Part shown: positions 1 through 8,234 of the stretch, one piece after another
How positions within the stretch are numbered: the first letter of the stretch is position 1
Layout of the letters: each line of letters opens with the position of its first letter
Notes under the pieces: generated by a model
Told to the model about the DNA's origin: nothing
Databases searched by the model: none
Seen by the model: the letters and a program-made list of their open reading frames with translations, nothing else
NCBI GenBank assembly: GCA_937899715.1
Contig: CALCNX010000124.1
Coordinates: 8,642 to 72,641, forward strand
DNA: 64,000 nt
Source of the DNA: an uncultured bacterium
GTDB lineage: Bacteria; Bacteroidota; Ignavibacteria; Kapaibacteriales; UBA4661
Direction of reading: 5' to 3'
Program-made: the position numbers and the translations under genes

Positions 1-1
1 G

Positions 2-442
2 ATCACCAAAACCAAAGGCATCATCACGGGTGTACAGAATTTCTCGAAGAACATCTACGACGGCAAGACCCTTGCGCCCTTGCTTGCGCAGAGCGAGCGA
101 TTGCTAGGCAGAAGACCGAAGAACGTGATTGTTGATGAAGGCTACCGTGGTGCGACGCACTGTGGCACAAGCGCCATTATCCGACCGCATCAACTCCGCG
201 CCAAGCCTGAAACCGCCCGAAAGCAAGGGGTGAGTAAACGTCGAGCAAAACAGTGCTTCAACCGACGAGCTGCGATTGAACCACGCATTGGACATTTGAA
301 AAGTGATTTTCGCCTTAACAGAAACTTCCTCAAAGGTATTGAGGGAGACCCTATCAATGCCATGATGGCAGCGACAGCAAGCAATTTCCGAATATTCATT
401 CAGGAGATACTTTCGTTCCTATTCCTTCGATTCTCTTTTTAG
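2..442 (+). CDS. IS5-type transposase, C-terminal part (runs off the left edge)
   Basis: The reading frame is open from base 2, so the true start lies outside the window. About 146 codons of a DDE transposase are present. The second catalytic Asp is visible in the I-V-D-E-G-Y-R-G block (near base 130), and the catalytic Glu lies in the R-R-A-A-I-E-P-R-I-G-H-L-K block, which matches the R-x-E-x-K signature of IS4/IS5 enzymes. The stop at 440-442 is followed by a segment (443-462) that may contain the right terminal inverted repeat. A CTAA next to it would fit an IS5 target duplication, but the left end is not visible, so this is a guess. The last residues are hydrophobic and may be a read-through tail. 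Confidence in the family is good; the exact IS subgroup is unknown. Confidence 0.85.
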   Translation: MTKTKGIITGVQNFSKNIYDGKTLAPLLAQSERLLGRRPKNVIVDEGYRGATHCGTSAIIRPHQLRAKPETARKQGVSKRRAKQCFNRRAAIEPRIGHLKSDFRLNRNFLKGIEGDPINAMMAATASNFRIFIQEILSFLFLRFSF

Positions 443-508
443 ACTTTTTCAGGAACGACTAATATAAATTATTCAACCTAAACTCATGGCTCTGCGCAAA
501 AACGACAG

Positions 509-545
509 AAGCCGTATAGGAAATATATCCTGTACGGCTTTTTCA
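509..545 (+). terminator. Hairpin terminator between transposase and porV
   Basis: A 13-bp stem (509-521 with 528-540, one G-U pair) with a 6-base loop is followed by a short T run on the plus strand. It lies between the converging transposase and porV. On the minus strand the T run is displaced, so it is a better terminator for plus-strand transcription than for porV. Confidence 0.6.
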
Positions 546-559
546 TTACAGCGGGTTAT

Positions 560-1723
560 TTATTTTGCTGGTTTGATGCCCAAGAGCTGCTTGCCGTCTT
601 TGAAGTTGACCATAAGCGAGAAGCGCAGGGTGTTTGCAAGCGGGTTATTGACTTGGGTTGGGAGCACATAGCTGAAATTACCCTCGAAAATATCGAAGCG
701 AACACCAAGACCGACGGTAAAGTAGTTGCGAATAGCGTTGGAAACACGTGCTGGCTCAAAGTAGTAGCCGCCACGAAGAGCAACAGTGCGGTCATACCAA
801 TACTCCAAACCGCCGGAAAGCTCAAACTCGCGTGTTCCCCAGCCGGTGAAAATTGCGGGAATAACACGGTCAAAACCTGTTCCGGTAGAATCACGACGCA
901 CAAGCTGTTTTGCGTAGTCAACAGCAAAATTTAGCTCATTAAATTCATCACGGATGAGCGTTCCGGCAAGACCAAAACGCATTTGCATCGGAAGTGGGTC
1001 GGAGAATTGGTTGTAGGTCATGGAGGGACCGAGGTTTTTCAGATTGACACCGAAAGAAATACGGTCACTTAGATCTGCCTCGCCAATTTTCAGTTTTAGT
1101 GGTTTCCAAAGTGCAGAAATATCAAATGCTACCGTCTGCCCAACTCCACCACCGGCATTGTCTGCGGTTGCGCCTAGATTAGACTGAATGTATTTAATTC
1201 CTGCTCCAATACCAATGTCGTCTGTTACCTGCGTAGCAATGGCTCCGGTGATTGCAAACTCGAAAGAGTTAAAGCGTCCAAGCTCACGCCCTTGTATGTC
1301 AGTTCGGACAAACTGCCCTAAATTGAAAAGAAGGAAATCCACAGCAATCGTGCTTTGGAGACCCGGTACATACTGCGAATATGCTCCGCGAGCATAGTAG
1401 AGGTCGGCATTGAACTGAGGAAGCCAGCGCGAGAACGCCAGCGATACCTGACGGTCGTACTGAAATGCCAGTCCTGCCGGATTCCAATGAACGGCGTTCA
1501 GGTCTTCTGCCATACCGGTATTGGCATCGCCCATACCGTTTGCACGAGAATCAGGACCAATAAGCATAAACGGTACTGCCGGTTGTCCGCCGAGCGGTGC
1601 TTGTGCGTATGCTGCTCCATACACGGTGAGCAATGCCACGATAAGTGCTGCTGCTTGCAATGCTGGGCGCAATACGAAGCGTGTATTCATGCGCGGCGCA
1701 AGGTTTTTTGCAGATAATTTCAT
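560..1723 (-). CDS. porV: T9SS outer-membrane shuttle protein PorV
   Basis: 387 residues. PorV is the outer-membrane beta-barrel of the type IX secretion system that takes secreted cargo from the translocon to the PorU sortase. A signal peptide ends near A-Y-A-Q (about residue 41). The mature start has the family pattern in which a small hydrophobic segment (P-F-M-L-I-G-P-D-S-R) is followed by A-N-G-M-G-D-A-N-T-G, A-V-H-W-N-P-A-G-L-A and many amphipathic barrel strands, ending in an R-F-S-L-M-V-N-F strand. The length is right for PorV. It lies directly downstream of porU on the same strand (about 80 bp gap), the usual order, so the two are probably co-transcribed. A start at the second Met (1690) would also leave a signal peptide. 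Confidence 0.9.
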   Translation of the reverse strand: MKLSAKNLAPRMNTRFVLRPALQAAALIVALLTVYGAAYAQAPLGGQPAVPFMLIGPDSRANGMGDANTGMAEDLNAVHWNPAGLAFQYDRQVSLAFSRWLPQFNADLYYARGAYSQYVPGLQSTIAVDFLLFNLGQFVRTDIQGRELGRFNSFEFAITGAIATQVTDDIGIGAGIKYIQSNLGATADNAGGGVGQTVAFDISALWKPLKLKIGEADLSDRISFGVNLKNLGPSMTYNQFSDPLPMQMRFGLAGTLIRDEFNELNFAVDYAKQLVRRDSTGTGFDRVIPAIFTGWGTREFELSGGLEYWYDRTVALRGGYYFEPARVSNAIRNYFTVGLGVRFDIFEGNFSYVLPTQVNNPLANTLRFSLMVNFKDGKQLLGIKPAK

Positions 1724-1801
1724 AGAAAGATGACAAAAAATGAGAAAAGAAATAATTGTTTGCTACGATTGTGCCCAAACTTTTGCTGCGGGCGAGTTGT
1801 T

Positions 1802-4800
1802 TTATCGAACTTTCACAAACCCCCTTGATGCCGATTGTGTCTGCCCGTCCGTGCCGCTCACACGCACCTGATACAGATAAACACCACTTGAAATAGTTGA
1901 GCCGGATTCATCGCGCCCGTCCCAGACCACTTCCATTGTACGAGCATTGGTTGTGCCGGAAAGGATTTTCACAGGTGTTCCGCTTGCCGAATAAATACCA
2001 ATGCTATACGGCTGTGCCGTGGTTTGATTATGCCGGAAGCGAATAGTGGTTGTCTCGGTGAAAGGGTTCGGATAATTCACAAGTTCGGCAAGAACAAGAC
2101 TTGAATCTGCTCCGATAACACGAAAATACGTTTCACTTTCGGAATAATTGTTAAAAATATCCCATGCGCGAACTTTTACTCGATGCAAACCGGGCGCAAG
2201 GCTTGGTAAAACGCGTTCAACAGTGCCTCGGCGCGGGTCGTCGAGAGAAATACGATAGCTTTGGGTAAGCGTTATCGGAATAGCGCTATTGTCCACCCAG
2301 CATTGAATATCGTGCCCAATTCCCGTGCCAGTTGCGTTTACACCTGTCGCATCATACAAATCTGCCAGAAGGGTCGGCGTGGTACTCACAAAGTCGCCTG
2401 CGCGGAACGTACGTTCATCCATGAAGAGACGAATCTCCGGTCCGATGCCATCATTCACAGCAGTTTCATCTATGCCGCCGACGGTGAATTGTATTGTCGC
2501 GCCGCGCCCGAACTTGCGTCCGTCAGCACTAACGGCGTACAAAAAGAGCCTTCCGGTCTGGTTGGAAAAGCTAATATCTTTCGGAATTGGCATTGTGAAG
2601 CTGAAGCGCCCATTGCGCACTTGGCTTGCGCCGATATTGAGCAGCCCGCCTAGCGTATTGAAGCGGTGTATAGTTCGGTCGAGGTCAATGTCCGTAATGG
2701 CTTTCTGAATATCGGTATCGTACAAAGAAGCAAGAATGCTGCCTGTGAAGGACGCATCAACAACCTGCGATGACGGTGATGTTACGAAGCCGCTCAGGGA
2801 AAGTTGCGAGAGCGCTTTTACTTGTGGTTGTGCTGTTGTGCTCCGAAGGGCAACGCCGTTCAACGTGTCAACCACTACGGGCTGCTCCGGCAGTGCAAGG
2901 CGTACAGTGGGGTCGCCAAGCAAACAAAACTTTCGGTCGTTGTTGTACGAGCCGGAGAAAAACGACTGTTTCACACGATAAAGTAAATCGCCAAGTCGTG
3001 GAGCCGCTTCACCGCTGGTATTACGGAAAATTTGCCGAAATAGTTCTTGGCTAATGGCAGCATTGTCAACGGCATAGACCGTGCGTCCTGCTGCAAAGGT
3101 GGCAATAGCGCCACCGCGCGGACTGCTTATCATTTCTTCTGCACCACTTTGCTCACGGAAATTATCAAAGCGCCCAAAATCGCAGGTGGCAGCAACAAGG
3201 AAAAATAGGCGGTCAAGGTTCGTGAACTGTGGAATAGTAAGGTCGCGCAGCAAAAAGTCTTCATTTGCCCACAAACGCGGATTACCGTGTCCTATCCAGT
3301 TGAAAATAAGTGCTCCTTCGTTGACAGCCGCAATCATATCTTGTGTTGCAGCAGGGCGACGGCGACCGCCGGGAGAGTTCTCCGGCGGGAAGTCTGGTAA
3401 ATACGTTTTATGCTGACGCACATCAATCGGCAAAATAAAGTTTGCCAAATCTTCCGATTGTGTTACGTGCAAGGAACGATCACTATTAGCAAGGCTTTTG
3501 GTTGGTGCATCATCAGCTGTCAGCAAAAGGCGGGTACGCCAATTATCAACGGAAGAGGCGGTTTCGTAGCGGCGAATCTTCGAGAGAATTGTCGCGCCCT
3601 CGTCATTTGAGCGGACGCACAAGCGCCCAAGTGCCAGATCCACAAGGTCGTCATCACCATTGACACAAACAAAATAGTCTTCGGTCATGATGTTTGTATT
3701 AACGGAATTCATATCCCCGTCAGCATCGTAGGTTTGGTATGTTGGCACGAAGTTTTTTGCCGTGATACCGGGTGTTAAGCTGCGATAATCAAAGTGTCCG
3801 TCGCCCCAGAACAAGACGTAGCTTGGTTTTTTTACCCACGTGCGATACGCAAAGGCAATGTAGTCACGAAGCGCCGTCGGGTCGGGTGTGCCACCGTTAA
3901 ATTGATAATAAATCTGGTCGGTGGTTACAATACGCACAATCAAGCCGCTTTGTGCTTGGCGATAAGTGCGGTATGCTTCTGCTGAAGGGAAGAGGTCTTT
4001 ATCAGTAATCACAATAAGGTCAGCACCGCCCGCCGTATCCCGTAAGTCAGCCACATCATCGGCTCGTTCTATGGAAGCGACTGAGGCTGTTTGCGAGGAG
4101 AGATAAAAATTGCGCGGTGCTTGGGGCGTGATGGCAGCACGAAATGTTGCTTGTCCGCCTGTTTGCGAGAGGTTGCGAACAAACTGCGGACTCGCACGAT
4201 TGCTTATATCCACCACATAAATTTGATTGGCAGAGAAACCACGCACGGTGTACTCAGCCACGCCGGAAAGGTTATCGGGTGTATCGGTAAAAAAACTAAG
4301 TTGGTTGTCAGCCGCAACAAACTCGCGCGGATAGTGGATTTCAAACCAGTCTAGAATACCGTGATTGTCGTCGCCACCTTCACTGACATACAGAAATTCG
4401 AGTGTGCTGCGATTGTTTTGAATGAGTGACGACGAGGCGGTAGCAAAGCGAGTTGTTACCGTCCCAACGGTGTAATCATCACCTGAGCCGAAAAAAGAGA
4501 ATGGTGTTGAAAATAGTTCCGTACTGCCTTCTCGAACGTAAATTGCACCGGGCGCTCCTTCACCACTTGGGTTGTTCCATGCCGCCGAGATACGGTAACT
4601 CACGGGAACAGTGTTTCGGACAAGATTAGGCAATGCCGTTTCAAAGCGGGTTGCACGGTTACTGTTGAAGTTTTGCCCAAACCAACGCCGTCCAGAACCC
4701 GAAAGACCGACATCGAAAGGATTAACGAGATCATCGTCTTTGAAGATGCGCGAAATGTGATACGAAGGCGTAATCGTAGTTTGAGCCGGAGATTCGGCAA

Positions 4801-6022
4801 AGGTAACGCGCCGCCCTTGCGTCGTGCTTCCGACGTTCAGCATATAGTAATTCCGACGAGAGTAGGTGTTCACAAAGTGCTGAATGGTCGGCGATTGGGA
4901 AGCAGAAGAAGCGGGCAGCGCAACAAAACCGTTCGGCGCTGCTCCAAAGAAAGAAATAGCCACGAGTGCGCCACTTGCATCGGCTTCTACGATAAGTGGT
5001 TGCTCGTTCATGGTGTTCGTGGTAGAAAGGCTCACGCGCTCTGGTAGTTCCGTGCCCCCATTCCCGAAAAGGCTTATTGATACGACTTCAGCATTCGCAA
5101 CCGTCAGCCCGGCATCGCGCAGTTGCTGGGCGGTAATGCGATAGATACCATCACGTTCCACTCCGATTTTGAGCCAGCGCCCGCTTACGGCTTGGAGTGT
5201 GGAGCCTTTTTTTGAAGGCGCGAGGTCGGGAGGCGGTGCGATGCTGTTAGCGAGAGAGGATATTGTGCCATTTGCTCCATTATTGGAGGCGATGCGCCAA
5301 ATATCTGTCTGAGCATGATTGATGGTACTTGTAAAACCTGTTTTGGTATTGCTGTCGGATACTTCCTGCACAGCAAGTGGCGATACATCTTCCGACATAA
5401 ACTCAACGACAATACGCATCGTTTGCGGTATTTCAATGGACGCTGTTTCGGGGTTGTACCGCGCAGCGCGAAGTTTGAGCGTGGCAATATGGCGGTCTCT
5501 ACCAATACCGGAGTAGGTAATATTGTACCATTCCGGCATAGTTTCAGCATCATAAACATCATTGAGCAGGCGATATTCTGGTTCACCTTTTTTGTTTGTT
5601 CCCAAGCGCGGAGCCATCAGGGAACGAATTGATTTCACACTGCGAGCATTATAGGAAGCAATACCGAAGCCATTAGGCGATGGCACGGTGATAGGTACAC
5701 GAAGTTCTGCACTCAGAGGTGCGCCAATGTAGGTTGATTCGAGAGCTGCTCCAAGGATTTTCGGGCGCAAGAGATTCTTGCCATCAATGCGTATCGTATC
5801 AAAACCTTTGACTTGCGGAGTATAGTCCAGCACAAGACGCATTGGTGATGATTCTACAACGGTGATGCCACACCACGACCAATTATCAGACGTAGAGACG
5901 GAAGTTGATAATGCTTGGGGAGTTTGTGCGGAAACGGTGTATGATACTCCGACAATACTCAAGCCAACAAAAAGCCATAGTAAGACAGCACGCGAAGCGA
6001 TGCAACTGCACGTATAAAGCAT
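1802..6022 (-). CDS. porU: T9SS C25-family sortase PorU
   Basis: PorU is the surface gingipain-like transpeptidase that removes the C-terminal signal of T9SS cargo and attaches the cargo to the cell surface. I place the start at 6022 rather than at the upstream in-frame Met at 6085, because it gives one clean signal peptide (basic n-region, A-V-L-L-W-L-F core, V-S-A-Q cleavage). The protein then has 1406 residues. After a beta-rich N-terminal half, the C25 peptidase domain spans about residues 670-1045. It carries the catalytic His in W-I-G-H-G-N-P (H912) and the catalytic Cys in A-A-T-C-D-F-G-R-F-D (C947). The C-terminus (P-N-P-F-x-E-x-T-T-I-R-F, W-D-G-R-D-x-x-G, G-V-Y-L-Y) resembles the FlgD-like/T9SS tail usual in PorU. 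It precedes porV. No porX/porY or porKLMN genes are in the window. Confidence 0.92.
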   Translation of the reverse strand: MLYTCSCIASRAVLLWLFVGLSIVGVSYTVSAQTPQALSTSVSTSDNWSWCGITVVESSPMRLVLDYTPQVKGFDTIRIDGKNLLRPKILGAALESTYIGAPLSAELRVPITVPSPNGFGIASYNARSVKSIRSLMAPRLGTNKKGEPEYRLLNDVYDAETMPEWYNITYSGIGRDRHIATLKLRAARYNPETASIEIPQTMRIVVEFMSEDVSPLAVQEVSDSNTKTGFTSTINHAQTDIWRIASNNGANGTISSLANSIAPPPDLAPSKKGSTLQAVSGRWLKIGVERDGIYRITAQQLRDAGLTVANAEVVSISLFGNGGTELPERVSLSTTNTMNEQPLIVEADASGALVAISFFGAAPNGFVALPASSASQSPTIQHFVNTYSRRNYYMLNVGSTTQGRRVTFAESPAQTTITPSYHISRIFKDDDLVNPFDVGLSGSGRRWFGQNFNSNRATRFETALPNLVRNTVPVSYRISAAWNNPSGEGAPGAIYVREGSTELFSTPFSFFGSGDDYTVGTVTTRFATASSSLIQNNRSTLEFLYVSEGGDDNHGILDWFEIHYPREFVAADNQLSFFTDTPDNLSGVAEYTVRGFSANQIYVVDISNRASPQFVRNLSQTGGQATFRAAITPQAPRNFYLSSQTASVASIERADDVADLRDTAGGADLIVITDKDLFPSAEAYRTYRQAQSGLIVRIVTTDQIYYQFNGGTPDPTALRDYIAFAYRTWVKKPSYVLFWGDGHFDYRSLTPGITAKNFVPTYQTYDADGDMNSVNTNIMTEDYFVCVNGDDDLVDLALGRLCVRSNDEGATILSKIRRYETASSVDNWRTRLLLTADDAPTKSLANSDRSLHVTQSEDLANFILPIDVRQHKTYLPDFPPENSPGGRRRPAATQDMIAAVNEGALIFNWIGHGNPRLWANEDFLLRDLTIPQFTNLDRLFFLVAATCDFGRFDNFREQSGAEEMISSPRGGAIATFAAGRTVYAVDNAAISQELFRQIFRNTSGEAAPRLGDLLYRVKQSFFSGSYNNDRKFCLLGDPTVRLALPEQPVVVDTLNGVALRSTTAQPQVKALSQLSLSGFVTSPSSQVVDASFTGSILASLYDTDIQKAITDIDLDRTIHRFNTLGGLLNIGASQVRNGRFSFTMPIPKDISFSNQTGRLFLYAVSADGRKFGRGATIQFTVGGIDETAVNDGIGPEIRLFMDERTFRAGDFVSTTPTLLADLYDATGVNATGTGIGHDIQCWVDNSAIPITLTQSYRISLDDPRRGTVERVLPSLAPGLHRVKVRAWDIFNNYSESETYFRVIGADSSLVLAELVNYPNPFTETTTIRFRHNQTTAQPYSIGIYSASGTPVKILSGTTNARTMEVVWDGRDESGSTISSGVYLYQVRVSGTDGQTQSASRGFVKVR

Positions 6023-7080
6023 GAATATCCAGAAAAAGTGAAACAATACAGCGATTAATACGATACCGATTGTAGTGGGAAGCATTGTGTATATGCGCTC
6101 TGCAACAGGTTCGTCCGAAAGAATACAAAAGAATCTCGTTAAAGCAAGAATACTGTATAGTTAAAAACGCGACAGTATTTGTACAGAGGGTAAAGGAGTG
6201 GAGCGCTAGCGGTCTGGGTTTTGAGGTTCGACAAAAATTGTGCGCCATTTATGAGGACGCGAGGCATCGCTGTATTTTGAGAGTGCAATATACAACAAAT
6301 ATTTCTTCTCACCACTTATAGGGTTATTAACTGAGTAAATTTTTTTGATAGTGGTCAGGCGGTACATGATTGGCTACAAGTAAATACAAACATTTCCCTT
6401 ACCTAAATAATATCACTCATCTTTTTTTGAAAACGACAGCGCCTCGCTGATATAGCAATCATTCCACTGTCAAGGAGCGTTATCCCAGCACTTGATATGC
6501 ACTAACGAGCAGTGTTAGTGAACTCACGGTCAAAAATTCAACCACGACAAAGGAACAAAGTCATAGTCATCGACTTGAAACTCATTACACACGGTACAGA
6601 TGTTGAATGCGGCAGTGATATAGGCAAGGCAAACGACAATCCGAGAAATCCCAAGACGGTTCCGCCCATCATCCGCATATAGAGAGCGCCAGTCAAGACA
6701 ATCATTTATCTCTCGTACTGCTTGATAAGCGAATCCTGAAAAACGTTGACCGAGGTGTTGTCGGTATCAAAATTCCAATCACAGATCAGAACAAATTTAT
6801 TGAGTAACAAGAGAAACCAGTGCAAACGCAGCAACGATATACCAACGGAAATTTTAATACTGAAAAGGGCGGCGAAAGCCATAGACTGGAGCGGATATTA
6901 AACAAGCGCTGCAAAAACGGGAAATACGTGCCTACAAATAAGTGAGTCGTTGGCATATTTATGCACGAAGACCTAATCCTATAGGTAAAGGCAGGGGAAT
7001 CAACCGCAAAGATAAGGCGAGGAAAGCAAGTCGAACATGGATATAAAAACTGTCTATTTCTTTTCTATGGTCTATGGGAT
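6023..7080. other. Gene-poor 1.1 kb stretch between porU and the tRNA
   Basis: No convincing gene with a start is present. The first 250 bases should hold the porU promoter, but I could not pick one with confidence. The only long open segment is 78 codons on the minus strand (6533-6766) with no start codon, described separately. A small inverted repeat (cactaac/gttagtg, 6500-6519) has no T run. The rest looks like decayed or non-coding sequence. Confidence 0.5.
6530..6766 (-). pseudogene. Possible gene remnant, open segment without a start
   Basis: On the minus strand 78 codons are open between stops at 6767-6769 and 6530-6532, with no ATG, GTG or TTG inside. The translation has ordinary protein-like composition, with an R-F-S-G-F-A-Y-Q-A-V-R-E-I stretch, a D-W-R-S-L-Y-A-D-D-G-R segment and an aromatic-rich end. 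It could be the tail of a decayed mobile-element gene, but I do not recognise the family. It could also be chance. Confidence 0.25.
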
Positions 7081-7134
7081 AAAAAGACAAAAACCCTCGT
7101 AAAATGTCGGTTTTACAAGGGTTTTTGTCTTTTT
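7081..7134 (-). terminator. Long terminator hairpin downstream of tRNA-Leu
   Basis: A 24-bp stem with one mismatch: 7081-7104 pairs with 7111-7134, and the outer 17 bp pair perfectly. The loop is 6 bases. Both outer arms end in A/T runs, so it can work in either direction. It begins 6 bases past the 3' end of the minus-strand tRNA and is the obvious terminator for it. Confidence 0.85.
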
Positions 7135-7139
7135 CTTTG

Positions 7140-7222
7140 TGCGGAGAGCGGGACTTGAACCCGCATGCCCGTTAAGGCGCCACCTCCTTAGAGTGGTGCG
7201 TCTGCCATTTCGCCACCTCCGC
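7140..7222 (-). tRNA. tRNA-Leu, anticodon AAG
   Basis: A class II tRNA folds on the minus strand. The 7-bp acceptor stem (GCGGAGG with TCTCCGC, last pair G-U) has discriminator A73. The D-arm is GCG-AAATGGCAGAC-GC. The anticodon stem CCACT/GGTGG encloses the loop CTAAGGA, so the anticodon is AAG with T33 and G37. A long variable arm follows (GCC-TTAAC-GGC), then T-stem GCGGG/CCCGC with loop TTCAAGT. It is Leu-type by the long variable arm, A73 and the NAG anticodon. CCA is not encoded. AAG (read after A34 to inosine editing) instead of the usual GAG is uncommon in bacteria. The closing U-G pair of the anticodon stem is also worth noting. Confidence 0.93.
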
Positions 7223-7258
7223 AGCAGACATTGTTAATGTCGTATTATCAAGACGACA

Positions 7259-7287
7259 AAAATACGGCTTTGCTGATTTCTGTGCAA
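7259..7287 (-). promoter_or_regulatory. Candidate promoter of tRNA-Leu
   Basis: On the minus strand TTGCAC (7282-7287) and TATTTT (7259-7264) are separated by 17 bases and end about 37 bases before the tRNA 5' end. Spacing and position fit a sigma70-like promoter. A 15-base palindrome (7227-7241, gacatt-gtt-aatgtc) lies between it and the tRNA. Confidence 0.4.
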
Positions 7288-7383
7288 ATTTTTTTTATAT
7301 CATCGGTAGAAATATCCTGCATACAGATACACAGGTCATTTCGGTATGGGGGAAAAGTCTCAGTAGGATTTCGCCATGAAATG

Positions 7384-7405
7384 TCGTATCTTTGCGCCTT
7401 CTACG
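7384..7405 (+). promoter_or_regulatory. Candidate Bacteroidetes-type promoter of pdxJ
   Basis: The -7 element TATCTTTG, an exact match to the TAnnTTTG box of the Bacteroidetes primary sigma factor, lies about 45 bases before the pdxJ ATG. A clear TTG at -33 is not visible, so the call rests on the -7 box and position. Confidence 0.4.
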
Positions 7406-7437
7406 CCTTTTTGTCATTATTTTGTTTTGCCCTTGTA

Positions 7438-8163
7438 ATGATACAACTTGCTGTCAACATAGACCACATCGCTACCTTGCGCGAAGCGCGAGGCGGTATT
7501 GAACCTGATCCCGTTGCTGCTGCTGCCATTGCCGAACTTTCCGGTGCAGTTGGCATCGTCTGCCATCTCCGCGAAGACCGCCGCCACGTCAACGACCGCG
7601 ACCTCAGACTTCTCCGCGAGACCGTCAAGACGAAACTTGACCTTGAAATGGCGGCAACACCGGAAGTAATCGGCATTGCCATTGATACCTTGCCCGATTT
7701 GGTAACATTTGTGCCGGAGCGCCGCGAAGAGCTTACCACCGAAGGCGGCTTGGATGTGGCGAAAAACCTACATCATTATACCGAAGTAGTCGCAAAGATG
7801 CACCAGAACGAAATTGCGGTGAGTTTTTTTATCGAACCTGCAAAAGAACAAATAAACGCTGCTTCCACAGCCGGTGCAGAAATTATTGAGCTGCACACCG
7901 GTATCTATGCGAACGCCCGCAATACCAAAGAGCAATTAGAGGAGCTAAAACGCCTCCGCGAAGCGTCTGAATATGCGGCTTCGCTGGGGCTGAAGGTAAC
8001 AGCAGGACACGGCTTAAATTATGTCAATGTCCAGCAAATATGCACCATCCCCGAACTGGAAGAAATTAGTATCGGTCACGCAATTATCGCACGAGCGGCA
8101 TTTATCGGCTTGGAGGCTGCTGTGCGAGATATGGTAAGGCTTTTGGAAGTTTATTCTCGTTGA
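7438..8163 (+). CDS. pdxJ: Pyridoxine 5'-phosphate synthase
   Basis: PdxJ condenses 1-deoxyxylulose 5-phosphate with 3-amino-2-oxopropyl phosphate, the last ring-closing step of DXP-dependent vitamin B6 synthesis in the cytosol. The start at 7438 gives 241 residues, the family's usual length. The upstream in-frame extension from 7231 has no family similarity and overlaps the promoter region. Conserved blocks are V-N-I-D-H-I-A-T-L-R at residues 5-14, H-L-R-E-D-R-R-H (residues 43-50), D-L-E-M-A, the phosphate-binding H-T-G-x-Y-A, and A-G-H-G-L-N-Y near the C-terminus. The TIM-barrel fold is implied by the family. der follows in the same direction about 70 bp downstream. Confidence 0.95.
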   Translation: MIQLAVNIDHIATLREARGGIEPDPVAAAAIAELSGAVGIVCHLREDRRHVNDRDLRLLRETVKTKLDLEMAATPEVIGIAIDTLPDLVTFVPERREELTTEGGLDVAKNLHHYTEVVAKMHQNEIAVSFFIEPAKEQINAASTAGAEIIELHTGIYANARNTKEQLEELKRLREASEYAASLGLKVTAGHGLNYVNVQQICTIPELEEISIGHAIIARAAFIGLEAAVRDMVRLLEVYSR

Positions 8164-8234
8164 ATTTTGTTAAAGCCGCGCGTACATTTTTATTTTTGCC
8201 TGCCATCAACAAAGGCGCTCTTTATTTTCCCCCA

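Noticed and set aside
3730..3765. A TGGCACG followed by TTGC inside porU, like a sigma-54 site
   Set aside because: The spacing between the two halves is two bases too long and it lies inside coding sequence.
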